Shown here: in pieces, positions 43,349-52,152 of the stretch
Position numbering within the stretch: position 1 is the first letter of the stretch
Layout: every line of letters begins with the position of its first letter
NCBI GenBank assembly: GCA_964445645.1
Contig: CAYULH010000016.1
Span: 1-58,237, forward strand
Direction of reading: 5' to 3'
DNA length: 58,237 nt
Source: Aureispira sp964445645
GTDB lineage: Bacteria; Bacteroidota; Bacteroidia; Chitinophagales; Saprospiraceae
Notes under the pieces: generated by a model
What the model was told of the DNA's origin: nothing
The model's database searches: none
Seen by the model: the letters and a program-made list of their open reading frames with translations, nothing else
Made by a program: the position numbers and the translations under genes

Positions 43349-44698
43349 TTACTTTTTTATGTTTAAGTAAGCTCGTACATCATCGTACAAACCACTTTCA
43401 TTGGCATACAATACATGATTTTTGGCAGTAGCCAACCATTCCTTGGTAGTGGGTGCTTGTTGCTTAATGGCCTTGACCAAGTCCTTGTGTCCTATGGGAA
43501 TCACTTTGTTTTCTAATAAAGATTCCTCCAATTTACCCTCTACGGCTCGATCAACCACCGCTCTTAGGTCAGCACCAGAGTAATCTTTTGTCAATTTGAC
43601 CAATTTCTTGAGGTTAATATCAGTTTTGGTAGGAATGGTTTCTAGGTATAATTTCAGAATGGCTTCTCGTGCAGGGTCATCGGGCGGTTGCACAAAAATA
43701 ATACGGTCAAAACGGCCTGGACGACGAAAAGCAGCATCCAAATACCAAGGGCAATTGGTGGCCGCCAAAATCAAAACCCCTTCATTGGAATGACGAATGC
43801 CATCCAATTCATCCAAAAACTGATTGACGACAAATCTGCTGGCAGAACCTTGGTGACTAGAGCGACTAGCTCCCAGTGCATCTACTTCATCAAAAAACAG
43901 AACACAGGGCTTGCGTTCTCTAGCTTTCTGAAAGAGCTCGTGCAAATTCTTCTCACTGCTGCCTACCCACATATCCAATACATCACTAATGCCCACATTG
44001 ATAAAAGAGGCATTGATCTCCCCTGCTGTAGCCCGTGCCAAGAGTGTTTTGCCACAACCCGGAGGGCCATAGAGCAATACCCCACCACCTATTTTTTTGC
44101 CATAGGCTTCATAAATTTGTGGATTCTTGAGGGGGTGAATGATTTTGAGGGCAATTTCTTTCTTCACACTTTCCAAGCCGCCTACATCCGAAAAATCAAT
44201 GGCTGGTTTCTCCACAGGAGCATCTATATTATAAATTTCCTCCTCAGCTTCTGCCCCAGCACCTGCTGTTTTATTGGCCAGTGCGGCTCCACTCTTGTGC
44301 AAACCATCTCTCAACACCTGCTCAAAAGTGCTGTTTTTTAGGGCCAAATCTTCCTTTATAGCTTTATCATAATACTGTTTGGCTGTTTGAAAATCCTCCT
44401 GTTCCACTGCCAACTGTGCCAAGAGCCACCAATAAGCAGGTTGTTGACAACCTTGATTTTCTAATTCGTCTGCAATGACAGCAGCAGTGGAGGCTTTGCC
44501 TAAGGATAAGAAAGTGTGTGCCAGTAACAGTTGTGCATCTTCATCTTTGGGAATCAAACGAAGTGCTGCTTTGAGTTCTTCTACAGCTTCATTGGGGTAG
44601 CCATATTTTAAAAATTCTTGGGCTAGTACTTTTCTCAATACTGCATTATTCGGCGATAATGCTACCGCTTCTTTTAGATTTTTTAAGGTTTCGTTCAT
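43349..44698 (-). CDS. AAA+ ATPase with N-terminal TPRs
   Basis: A 449-residue protein. Residues 1-125 carry three TPR-like repeats (NLKEAVALSPNNAVLRKVLA, EAVEELKAALRLIPKDEDAQ). A linker with Ala/Glu repeats follows. A classic AAA domain starts at DFSDVGGLESVKKEIALKII: Walker A GPPGCGKT at about 212-219, Walker B LFFDEVDA, second region of homology AATNCPWYLDAAFRRPGRFD, and a C-terminal helical lid (LTKDYSGADLRAVVDRAVEG). Closest in style to Cdc48/FtsH-type motors without a protease. It is paired with the TPR membrane protein. Confidence 0.88.
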   Translation of the reverse strand: MNETLKNLKEAVALSPNNAVLRKVLAQEFLKYGYPNEAVEELKAALRLIPKDEDAQLLLAHTFLSLGKASTAAVIADELENQGCQQPAYWWLLAQLAVEQEDFQTAKQYYDKAIKEDLALKNSTFEQVLRDGLHKSGAALANKTAGAGAEAEEEIYNIDAPVEKPAIDFSDVGGLESVKKEIALKIIHPLKNPQIYEAYGKKIGGGVLLYGPPGCGKTLLARATAGEINASFINVGISDVLDMWVGSSEKNLHELFQKARERKPCVLFFDEVDALGASRSSHQGSASRFVVNQFLDELDGIRHSNEGVLILAATNCPWYLDAAFRRPGRFDRIIFVQPPDDPAREAILKLYLETIPTKTDINLKKLVKLTKDYSGADLRAVVDRAVEGKLEESLLENKVIPIGHKDLVKAIKQQAPTTKEWLATAKNHVLYANESGLYDDVRAYLNIKK

Positions 44699-44781
44699 AC
44701 CTTCACCATTAATTGAACAGATAAAATAGATGGAGCAGCATATACTGTGCTAAGGCTTCTCCTCCAAATAAAAACAAACTT

Positions 44782-45459
44782 ATGAAATTATTGTTAGTTG
44801 CAGCTACTGAATTTGAGCTATTACCTTTATTGACGTATTTAAATAAAAATTTTAAGAATAAAGATAATCGACGCTTTTTTTCTAAGCAAATTGACATTCA
44901 CGTGCTTGTTACAGGAGTTGGTCCTATTGCTACTGCCTTTGGTTTGGGTACTTTTTTGGCACAGCAGCAGTTTGATTGGGCACTGAATATGGGCATTGCA
45001 GGGGCGTTTAATCGAGATTTCAACTTGGGGGATGTTTTTCAGGTAGTGAATGATAGATTTGCTGATGTGGGGGTGGAAGAGGCTGACGGCAGCTTTACAG
45101 ATGTGTTTGAAATGGAATTGACTGACTGGAATACGCCTCCATTTATCAATGGAAAGCTGTACGCACCCGATACGAGCAATTCTTTTTTGCCAACCGCTAG
45201 TGCTATCACCGTGAGCAAAGTGCATGGCACAGCAGCCAGTATTCAAAAGATTCAGGAAAAATATCAAGCAGATTTGGAGTCGATGGAGGGAGCTGCCTTT
45301 TATTATGCTTGTTTGCAGCATCAATTGCCTTGCTTGCAGGTGCGTTCTGTCTCCAATTATGTAGAACCAAGAAACAAAGAGAACTGGAATATTTCTCTAG
45401 CCATTGAGCAATTGAATAAGGTGGCGGTGGAGATTGTGGAGGCGTTGGTGGATGTGTAG
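44782..45459 (+). CDS. mqnB: futalosine hydrolase MqnB
   Basis: A 225-residue nucleosidase-fold enzyme that removes the base from futalosine in the menaquinone route. Visible features: LLVAATEFELLPLL, the glycine motif VLVTGVGPIATAFGLG, NMGIAGAFNRDFNLGDVFQV, and DLESMEGAAFYYACLQHQLP followed by VRSVSNYVEPRNKENW with the substrate-binding acid. Length is normal. It is divergent from the AAA operon and ends at a REP palindrome that acts as terminator. It complements mqnA and mqnE in the window. Confidence 0.9.
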   Translation: MKLLLVAATEFELLPLLTYLNKNFKNKDNRRFFSKQIDIHVLVTGVGPIATAFGLGTFLAQQQFDWALNMGIAGAFNRDFNLGDVFQVVNDRFADVGVEEADGSFTDVFEMELTDWNTPPFINGKLYAPDTSNSFLPTASAITVSKVHGTAASIQKIQEKYQADLESMEGAAFYYACLQHQLPCLQVRSVSNYVEPRNKENWNISLAIEQLNKVAVEIVEALVDV

Positions 45460-45466
45460 GATGGTG

Positions 45467-45512
45467 GTTGTTGTGGTAGGTACAAGGCATGCCTTGTACC
45501 TACCACAACAAC
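45467..45512. repeat. 46-nt perfect REP palindrome after mqnB
   Basis: Perfect inverted repeat with core GGTACAAGGCATGCCTTG, differing from the core at 35877 by a compensated base pair. It lies 8 bp past the mqnB stop and before the convergent broken gene, so it can terminate both. Confidence 0.85.
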
Positions 45513-45524
45513 GATGAATTTATT

Positions 45525-46225
45525 TTAACGTTCGTTTTCTCCCTCTAGGATTCGGATCATATTTTCTTCTCTAGCAGAGCGTTTTTTCTTTTTGTTGAAT
45601 TGTTGTAAGAATTTGCTCCAAGCAATAGGATCTAGGATAGATTGCGGGGCTTGTTGCCCTTGATACGAGTAAATCAACGCGAAGCAGTGCAAAAGAACAG
45701 CGCCTTGCTGGCCGAAGGCCTGCAAAATGAGGAGCCGAAAAGCGCCATCAGTGCGGTCACCGCCATTTCGGACATGCCATCCGGAAGCGCTTCCAATTGG
45801 CCTGCTTTGTTGGGCTGCATCGCCAAGAATTCGGCGGCCAAATTATCACGGTCAGGCCAAGGGAACACTGTTACTTCATCCAAGTTTACTTCTGCGGGTT
45901 CCATTTCTACGGTCAAGCTGTAATACATACCTGTAATATCTTCAGGAATAACAATTTCGCGCGGAGCAAAACCTACTGCTGAAAAGGTAACTGTTTGGCC
46001 TTTCTTCACTACAATGGAGTACATACCTTCGTAATTGGCATAGGTTCCTCGGGTCGTTCCCTTTACGGCTACGGTCACAAAAGGTATATACTCATAGTTT
46101 CCTCTTGTTGACTTGGTCAATACCAACCCATAAACCTCTACAATATCCGAAGGCTCTTGTGCCTGTATGTTACTAGCCAATGTAGTGAACAACAATACTA
46201 TAATCGATGCAATTCTTAATAACAT
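45525..46225 (-). pseudogene. carboxypeptidase-like-regulatory-domain protein, frameshifted
   Basis: The 5' frame from MLLRIASIIVLLFTTLASNI (ATG at 46225) encodes a signal peptide and a CarboxypepD_reg-like domain (FVTVAVKGTTRGTYANYEGM, FSAVGFAPREIVIPED). It ends early at 45674 with a Ser/Cys-rich tail unlike the family. The other frame (45525-45725) encodes the expected family C terminus, YSYQGQQAPQSILDPIAWSK, then FLQQFNKKKKRSAREE. A single frameshift between about 45675 and 45740 explains both parts; a sequencing error is possible. The segment around 45690-45850 is GC-richer than its neighbours. The intact product would be about 230 residues, periplasmic. Confidence 0.7.
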
Positions 46226-46514
46226 AATGCGTGTGGTATAAGACGTTGTATTTAGGTTGTGCAAAAGAATATATTGTATTCTATTGATAACGGTATTATT
46301 CAACGTAATTGTGGTGTAAAAGCCTTCTAACGGATATTCTTGGTATTAAAACCAAGCTATTTTGATAAACATTCCAAGTCTACGGTCAAACAATTGCCAT
46401 TTTTGAGCTTGGAAATATTGAATAGTGTAGTTTCTGTTCTACTTGTTTTACTCATGAACGAAAGCCATTAACTATTAGTTGGGGTTTTAACATCCTACTA
46501 ACAATTTTAGTGGC

Positions 46515-47858
46515 TTATTGGGGTGGAAACAACAAATCGTAAATATCGTTTCCATTGGCAAATAAAATCAAACCAATAAGCAACAAAATTCCAGCCAATT
46601 GAGCCACTTCTACAAAACGTTCGTTGGCAGGGCGGCGTGCAATAATCTCGTACAATATAAACAACACATGTCCACCATCTAAGGCAGGAATAGGAAGCAA
46701 ATTCATAAATGCCAAAATTAAGGACAGTGCGCCCGTCATTCTCCAAAAATATTCCCAATCCCAAACCGAAGGAAACAGTTTACCAATAGAAATCACCCCT
46801 CCCATACTCTCCGTGGGTTTTAATCGCCCCGAAAACATTTGGCTAAAAGCTTTGACTTGGCTTTCAATTAAATCATAACTCTTGGCAAATGCAGCCGGGA
46901 AAGCTTCGTTTAAGCTGTATCGGCGACGTTCTGTTTTTAGGAAACGTCCAAAACTGTGGGCATAAACCCCTATAGTAGCGTTCTCACTCGTTTGTAAAGA
47001 TGCGGTTCTCAAAGTGCCTTCTCGGTAATAACTCAGCTCTACTAAGGTATCTTTTAGGTTGCGAATGGCATTTTGATAATCTACATAAAATGGCGTAGCC
47101 AAACCATTGACGGCCACAATAGAATCTGAAGGCTGCAATTGGGCAGAATCGGCTCCAGTACCGGGCACGACCTTAGCCACTACAAAAGGGATTCTCACAT
47201 TTAATAAACTCTTTTTGCGTTTGCTATAGGCAGGTAATTTTCGTACCAAGCTATCCTCTACTGTAAAATTAACGGCCTGCCCTGCCCTCAATACGGTTAC
47301 ATCGTATTGCTTGTCCAGCAGCATGTATTTGGTAATTAGTCCAGGGTTGAATTCGGCCATCTCTTCCTTGCCAATTTTCAAGATTTTATCGCCGTCTTTG
47401 AATCCCATTTGTCGTGCCAAGGGGCTTGTGCTTACGCCAAATTTCAAGTTTTCGTTGGGCAAAATACTATCGCCATACACCCAAGCCACCATAGCCAATA
47501 GAAAGATTCCTAGTACAAAATTGACCGTTACGCCCCCGAGCATCACAATAAGACGTTGCCAAGCAGGTTTGGTTCTAAAATCACGTTCATCTGGCCCTTT
47601 ACGCAAAGCCTCCATATCTAGGCTCTCGTCCATCATTCCTGTAATTTTGACATAACCACCCAAGGGCAGCCAACCAACACCATACTCGGTTTCTCCTATT
47701 TTGCGTTTGAATAACGAGAATCTGGGATTAAAAAATAAATAGAATTTTTCCACACGCATACCAAACCAACGGGCGGGCAGGAAGTGTCCCATTTCGTGCA
47801 AGGTAATTAGTATTGATAAGCTCAACAAGAGCTGCATGGCCATTATGAAATATCCCAT
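46515..47858 (-). CDS. rseP: RIP metalloprotease RseP
   Basis: A 447-residue site-2 protease of the inner membrane that cuts transmembrane segments, classically of anti-sigma factors. Motifs: TLHEMGHFLPARWFGMRVEK (HExxH, residues 21-25), GGYVKITGMMDES, a PDZ region near 205-280 (VVPGTGADSAQLQPSDSIVA), and MNLLPIPALDGGHVLF with the third zinc ligand. Membrane helices lie at both ends. The start may be the Met at residue 6. A long terminal Pro-Pro-Gln is normal in this group. The ECF anti-sigma factor at 57 kb is a possible substrate, by inference only. Confidence 0.93.
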   Translation of the reverse strand: MGYFIMAMQLLLSLSILITLHEMGHFLPARWFGMRVEKFYLFFNPRFSLFKRKIGETEYGVGWLPLGGYVKITGMMDESLDMEALRKGPDERDFRTKPAWQRLIVMLGGVTVNFVLGIFLLAMVAWVYGDSILPNENLKFGVSTSPLARQMGFKDGDKILKIGKEEMAEFNPGLITKYMLLDKQYDVTVLRAGQAVNFTVEDSLVRKLPAYSKRKKSLLNVRIPFVVAKVVPGTGADSAQLQPSDSIVAVNGLATPFYVDYQNAIRNLKDTLVELSYYREGTLRTASLQTSENATIGVYAHSFGRFLKTERRRYSLNEAFPAAFAKSYDLIESQVKAFSQMFSGRLKPTESMGGVISIGKLFPSVWDWEYFWRMTGALSLILAFMNLLPIPALDGGHVLFILYEIIARRPANERFVEVAQLAGILLLIGLILFANGNDIYDLLFPPQ

Positions 47859-48287
47859 TCTGTTGATTTACAATTATATTGGGCTAATAAAGTAGACTCA
47901 AATCTATTAACTTTTTTCAAAGTCTGATACAAATTTGTTGTGTCGTTTACACATAAGTATCGCACAAAAATACAAAAAGAATTTTACTATTTCTGTTCAT
48001 TCTTTACTAAGTTGCTGTTCTTCTTCTATTTCATTTTTTTTTGTAAAAAGAATATATAAAAAAAACAAGTTGAATTCAAAAAAGCAACCTCTTTGCTTTT
48101 AATCTAATCATTATCAATTAATTACATAAAAAATTAAAGAAAATCAAAAATCACACTCTATTTACTATGTTAAAATCCCAAACAATAAGGACAAAAACAA
48201 CTTCTTTTTGTTTGTTAATTTTAGTTAAAGTCCTTAATTTAAGAAAAGGATAAAATATTCTGATTGTCATCAACTTAACAGTATACT
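47859..48287. other. divergent intergenic region
   Basis: Very AT-rich spacer between rseP and the hexapeptide-repeat gene. No reading frame, hairpin or clear TAnnTTTG box could be identified. Confidence 0.5.
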
Positions 48288-48890
48288 ATGTTTTATGAAT
48301 TCCAAGGTTATAAACCTGTGGTTGATTCTACAGCTTTCGTTCACCCACAAGCTAATGTAACAGGTAATGTAATCATTGGTGCGGATGTGTACATTGGGCC
48401 GGGGGCTGTATTGAGAGGCGATTGGGGGCAGATTGTTGTAGAGGATGGTTGCAATGTTCAGGAAAACTGTGTCATACACATGTTTCCGGGCAAAACAGTA
48501 CACTTACATAATAGTGCTCATATTGGGCATGGAGCAGTAATTCATGGTGCCACTATAGGGCAAAATGTCTTAGTGGGTATGAATGCGGTGGTAATGGATG
48601 ATGTAGAAATTGGAGATAATTGTATTGTTGGTGCCTTGTGTTTTGTTCCTGCTAATATGAAAATTCCCAATCAGAAACTAGTAGTGGGCAACCCTGCCAA
48701 AATCATCAAAGATTTGCCTGATGCAATGGTGGCTTGGAAAAGAGAAGGCACAGGACTGTACCAACAATTGCCTGCGGAATGTAGAGCTAGTCTACGCCCT
48801 TGCGAACCATTAACGGTATTACCAAAAGAACGGCCAGTACAAGATTTTTCGCAGTACAAAACTTGGCACGAGCTTAATAAGAAGAAATAG
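48288..48890 (+). CDS. gamma-carbonic-anhydrase-like hexapeptide-repeat protein (PaaY-like)
   Basis: A 200-residue left-handed beta-helix protein. Hexapeptide repeats run through residues 15-140 (ANVTGNVIIGADVYIGPGAV, QNVLVGMNAVVMDDVEIGDN). The three metal-binding histidines are consistent with CVIHMFPGKTVHLHNSAHIG and HGAVIHG. C-terminal helices follow (VVGNPAKIIKDLPDAMVAWK). The extended C terminus resembles PaaY, a thioesterase linked to phenylacetate breakdown, and other gamma-class proteins. No paa genes are near, so carbonic anhydrase-like or housekeeping function is equally possible. Confidence 0.85.
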   Translation: MFYEFQGYKPVVDSTAFVHPQANVTGNVIIGADVYIGPGAVLRGDWGQIVVEDGCNVQENCVIHMFPGKTVHLHNSAHIGHGAVIHGATIGQNVLVGMNAVVMDDVEIGDNCIVGALCFVPANMKIPNQKLVVGNPAKIIKDLPDAMVAWKREGTGLYQQLPAECRASLRPCEPLTVLPKERPVQDFSQYKTWHELNKKK

Positions 48891-48964
48891 TTTATCTATC
48901 CACAAAGACAAAACGATTTACTATAATATTTCATAATTTAAGCAGATGCGATTTTATTCTACAT

Positions 48965-49002
48965 AAAAAAGGCATCCCAAAAATAAATTGGGATGCCTTT
49001 TT
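48965..49002. terminator. bidirectional terminator
   Basis: AAAAAAGGCATCCCAA pairs with TTGGGATGCCTTTTT around a 7-base loop, between the stops at 48890 (+) and 49024 (-). Confidence 0.9.
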
Positions 49003-49023
49003 GTATTCAGAATTTAGCAAAAC

Positions 49024-50604
49024 TTATTTCAAGCTAATCTTAGAAGGATCGTTTGGCAAGTCGGGTGCATACAACATCACTTGATTACAAATACCTGATT
49101 CTAGGGTCTCTGCAAATCCTTGGTATTTGGATGCTTTGAATACTTTGTACTTGCGGATATATCCTGCTCCGGGGTTGGCATTTTTACCTTTAGGATCTAG
49201 TGTAAAGGTATAATTTTCATCCCATTGCTTCTTATCTTTCTTAGACAAATCGGCGTAATTGTCTGGGCGGAAATTAACGGTCACTTCGTACTCTGTGTAC
49301 TTAAGTGGGCTAATGTTCGCTTCTTTAACTTTGCTCACCTTAATTACTTCAATTACACCAGAAACACGCTCACTAAATACACAATCTTTGCGTTTGGTTT
49401 CATTGATAATGCGCTGTGCCAACTCTTGCTCAATGGATTTCATTTTCTCCAATGCCTTTTGTTTGCGTAAGCGTTCTTGTTCTTCTGCTTTTTGATCTTG
49501 AATAGCTTGCAAGCGTCTTTCTTCCTGTTTGGCTTCAATTTCGCGCTGAATTTCTGCTTCGATTTCACGCTCTAGTTGCTCACGCAATTCTTGTTCTTTG
49601 CGTTGTCTTTCCAACGCTTCTTGCTCTTTGCGTTTTTCTTCTGCTCTAGCTAAACGTTCTTCCTCTTTGGCTTTGCGTTTGGCCTCGCGAATGGCATCTA
49701 CTGCACTAGAATTCTTAGCTCCAGTAGTAGTAGTGGTAGCGTTTGGATTGTCAGCTAAGGTTTCTTGGCTAGCCGCATTGAGTTGGTCTTCATACTCTTT
49801 GCGTTTTTGCGCTTCGATTTCTGCACGCAAAGCAGCCTCATTGATACCATTGTTATAGCTATCAGGTACTACTCCTTCTGCAATTTCTTTACGCAAGTTT
49901 TTCTCTACCAATGCTCGCATTTCTTCTTCTGTAAGATTGGCAATTTCCTCTGGTGATAATCCTCCATAATCAAATTCTTCTATGTTTTGAGCCTCTGTTA
50001 CAGGTGTTTCAACAGGATCAGCGGCTTCGATTACCGCACCATCTTCTTCTTTGGCTTTTCTTTCTTCGTAAGCGCGATCACGCTCTGCTAATTGCTGCTC
50101 AAATGCCACTTTGGTATATGGAATGATATTCTCATAAGCCTCAAACAAGTCATTGTCTAGTGCCTTCGATTCATAGGTATAACGCTCCAAGCAAGCTTCT
50201 CGGTTTCTAGTTTGAAGCAAGTTCATAGCATATCTAGTTCCTACCTTTACACTTTTTTGCTTGATGTATTCGGGCCCAACAGGAACGCGAATAGCTCGTG
50301 AACGCAATACAAATTCAATATCTTCATCTTGCAACATTTCGAGCATATCTCCCCCTTCCATTGGGGTAAATTTAAATAGCACCTCGTGCTCATCGTATTT
50401 CAACGCACTTTCGGATGCAGGACGAGTAACTCGTATAGAAGTTACTTCGGCCAAACCAGGCAGCACTTCATATTCACAGTCTCTAACAACTTTTGTGCGT
50501 ACATTGCCTCCGTCGCTTGCGCTGGGGCCTTTTTGTGCTACCAAAGCTGTAGAAAATAGACCAAAGACAGCCACGGCTGTCCAAGTAGCATATAGTTTTC
50601 TCAT
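49024..50604 (-). CDS. secreted protein with long coiled coil, unknown function
   Basis: A 526-residue protein with a signal peptide (MRKLYATWTAVAVFGLFSTA, cleaved near VAQ). Residues about 30-160 form a mixed domain (VTSIRVTRPASESALKYDEH, FVLRSRAIRVPVGPEYIKQK). A highly charged Glu/Arg/Lys coiled coil runs from about 280 to 405 (KRKAKEEERLARAEEKRKEQ, LREQLEREIEAEIQREIEAK). The C-terminal 110 residues (VSGVIEVIKVSKVKEANISP, LKYTEYEVTVNFRPDNYADL) echo the N-terminal domain, so the protein looks like two related domains joined by a rod. Periplasmic location inferred; family not recognised. Confidence 0.78.
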   Translation of the reverse strand: MRKLYATWTAVAVFGLFSTALVAQKGPSASDGGNVRTKVVRDCEYEVLPGLAEVTSIRVTRPASESALKYDEHEVLFKFTPMEGGDMLEMLQDEDIEFVLRSRAIRVPVGPEYIKQKSVKVGTRYAMNLLQTRNREACLERYTYESKALDNDLFEAYENIIPYTKVAFEQQLAERDRAYEERKAKEEDGAVIEAADPVETPVTEAQNIEEFDYGGLSPEEIANLTEEEMRALVEKNLRKEIAEGVVPDSYNNGINEAALRAEIEAQKRKEYEDQLNAASQETLADNPNATTTTTGAKNSSAVDAIREAKRKAKEEERLARAEEKRKEQEALERQRKEQELREQLEREIEAEIQREIEAKQEERRLQAIQDQKAEEQERLRKQKALEKMKSIEQELAQRIINETKRKDCVFSERVSGVIEVIKVSKVKEANISPLKYTEYEVTVNFRPDNYADLSKKDKKQWDENYTFTLDPKGKNANPGAGYIRKYKVFKASKYQGFAETLESGICNQVMLYAPDLPNDPSKISLK

Positions 50605-51042
50605 AAGGATAGATTTTTTATACTAATAGTTCTTTTTGTAATCAGTATTTTTTTGATTCAATTGCTTATCTATTAACATGTATTCATCTAAACAGATGCA
50701 AGAATTAAGCAAAATGGTGTTTAGGTTGAGTTATTTTAATTTTTCTTAATATTGCTTCTAGCCGAAATTTTTTCGTAAAAAAATCACCTATATCAAAGAC
50801 AATTTTACTACAAAAGAAATTGATTAGCTAAAGTAAGCTTTTTTTAAGCTTTTACGTAAAAAGTGATTGATTTGTTGGGCTATTGTGTAAATAATATAAC
50901 ATTTAATTAGCACTTTATTTCGTTTTTTGCATTTTATTTTTTGTTTCTTCATCAACTACAACCTATTGCTTATGTTTAAAGCATACATTTTGCAAGTTCA
51001 ATTGGCACAATAACTCTTCATACAGCACAATTTCAAATCACC
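50605..51042. other. divergent intergenic region
   Basis: AT-rich spacer between the coiled-coil gene and queE. No reading frame, clear promoter box or preQ1-type riboswitch was recognised. Confidence 0.45.
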
Positions 51043-51804
51043 ATGAACCAACATCAAAAACTAGCCGTCAGCGAATATTTTTATAGTCTTCAGGGCGAGG
51101 GACGTACGATGGGTATTCCTGCTATTTTTTTGCGCCTTGCGGGATGTAATTTGCTTTGTGGTGGCCAAGGCGCCGAAAAGGATGGCCAGTTGCACGATGG
51201 GGCCACTTGGATTTGTGATACCATTGAGGTGTGGATGCAGGGCCACACTTGGACATTCCCAGAATTGGTGCAGGAATTGAACAGCAAAATCAATTTTGTA
51301 CAGCGTTTGCAAGCAGGGGTACATTTGGTTATTACTGGTGGCGAGCCATTATTACAACAAGCCCGAATTGTGGCTTTTTTGGAATATTTGGAAGCGCAGT
51401 ATGCTCTCACACCTATTATAGAAATAGAAACCAATGCTACCTTGCTGCCACTGCCAAGTTTGGACCAGCGTGTACACTTCTGGAATACCTCTCCCAAGCT
51501 CTCCAATTCGGGGATGCCCCAACACAAACGCTGGAACCCACAAATATTGCAATGGTTCTCTGACAACCCCAATACCATGTTCAAGTTTGTTATTACTTGC
51601 CGAGAGGATTTTGAAGAAATTCAAGCTTACTGGCAACAACAACCTTCCTTGGATTGGAACAAAATTGTGCTGATGCCGGGGGCTGATAGCTTGGAGCAAT
51701 TGTTGGAAAAAAATAAGCTAGTGGCCGATTTGTGTATAGAGCATCAATTGCGGATGAGCACACGGCTGCATGTAGAAATTTGGAACCAACTCACGGGTGT
51801 TTGA
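51043..51804 (+). CDS. queE: 7-carboxy-7-deazaguanine synthase QueE
   Basis: A 253-residue radical SAM enzyme that makes 7-carboxy-7-deazaguanine for queuosine synthesis. EYFYSLQGEGRTMGIPAIFL and the cluster motif opening LAGCNLLC are clear. The third cysteine (WICDTIEVW) comes 18 residues later instead of two, giving CX3CX18C with the insert GGQGAEKDGQLHDGATWI. Such inserted forms occur in part of the family. VITGGEPLLQQ, IEIETNATLLP and NTSPKLSNSG are further signatures. The remainder of queuosine genes is not in the window. Single gene. Confidence 0.9.
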   Translation: MNQHQKLAVSEYFYSLQGEGRTMGIPAIFLRLAGCNLLCGGQGAEKDGQLHDGATWICDTIEVWMQGHTWTFPELVQELNSKINFVQRLQAGVHLVITGGEPLLQQARIVAFLEYLEAQYALTPIIEIETNATLLPLPSLDQRVHFWNTSPKLSNSGMPQHKRWNPQILQWFSDNPNTMFKFVITCREDFEEIQAYWQQQPSLDWNKIVLMPGADSLEQLLEKNKLVADLCIEHQLRMSTRLHVEIWNQLTGV

Positions 51805-52152
51805 TGCCATTTATTTAAACTTTTCCTTGATAGAATTGCTTACCAAAACAGCTAATAGCCACGAGGAAATAACAGCTGCTTATGCCTCTATTGCATCTAT
51901 TTATTTCTACGATTAACTGACAAAAATGACAGTTTGAAATGCCTAAATCAACTGGCACATTACTTGAAATAGGCAAACCTAGAGTACAGCAACAAAATTA
52001 CTTTATGGGTTAATAAGCACCATTTATTACACCAAATTTATGATTTAAGGGTTGTATGAAAGCCTATAAACATTCGTTAGAGTAGCTATGAATAAGTAGA
52101 TAATCCGTCCTACTGACAAAATGGCCTTTCTAACTGACAAAATAAATGATAC
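51805..52152. other. lon upstream region
   Basis: No gene. It holds three ACTGACAAAA-type motifs (near 51916, 52112 and 52133) and a sigma-54-like TGGCAC-N5-TTGA, listed separately. Confidence 0.5.
51953..51967 (+). promoter_or_regulatory. possible sigma-54 promoter of lon
   Basis: TGGCAC, five bases, then TTGA: a match to the -24/-12 consensus TGGCAC-N5-TTGC except the last base. An AACTG...CAGTT inverted pair (51915-51934) lies just upstream and could bind an activator. About 185 bp before the lon start. Confidence 0.35.

Noticed and set aside
49225..50626. Several plus-strand frames opposite the coiled-coil gene
   Set aside because: Shadows of the Glu/Arg/Lys repeats on the minus strand.
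51160..51220. QueE cysteine insert as a frameshift
   Set aside because: The frame continues with intact family motifs on both sides, and inserted cysteine spacing exists in the family.
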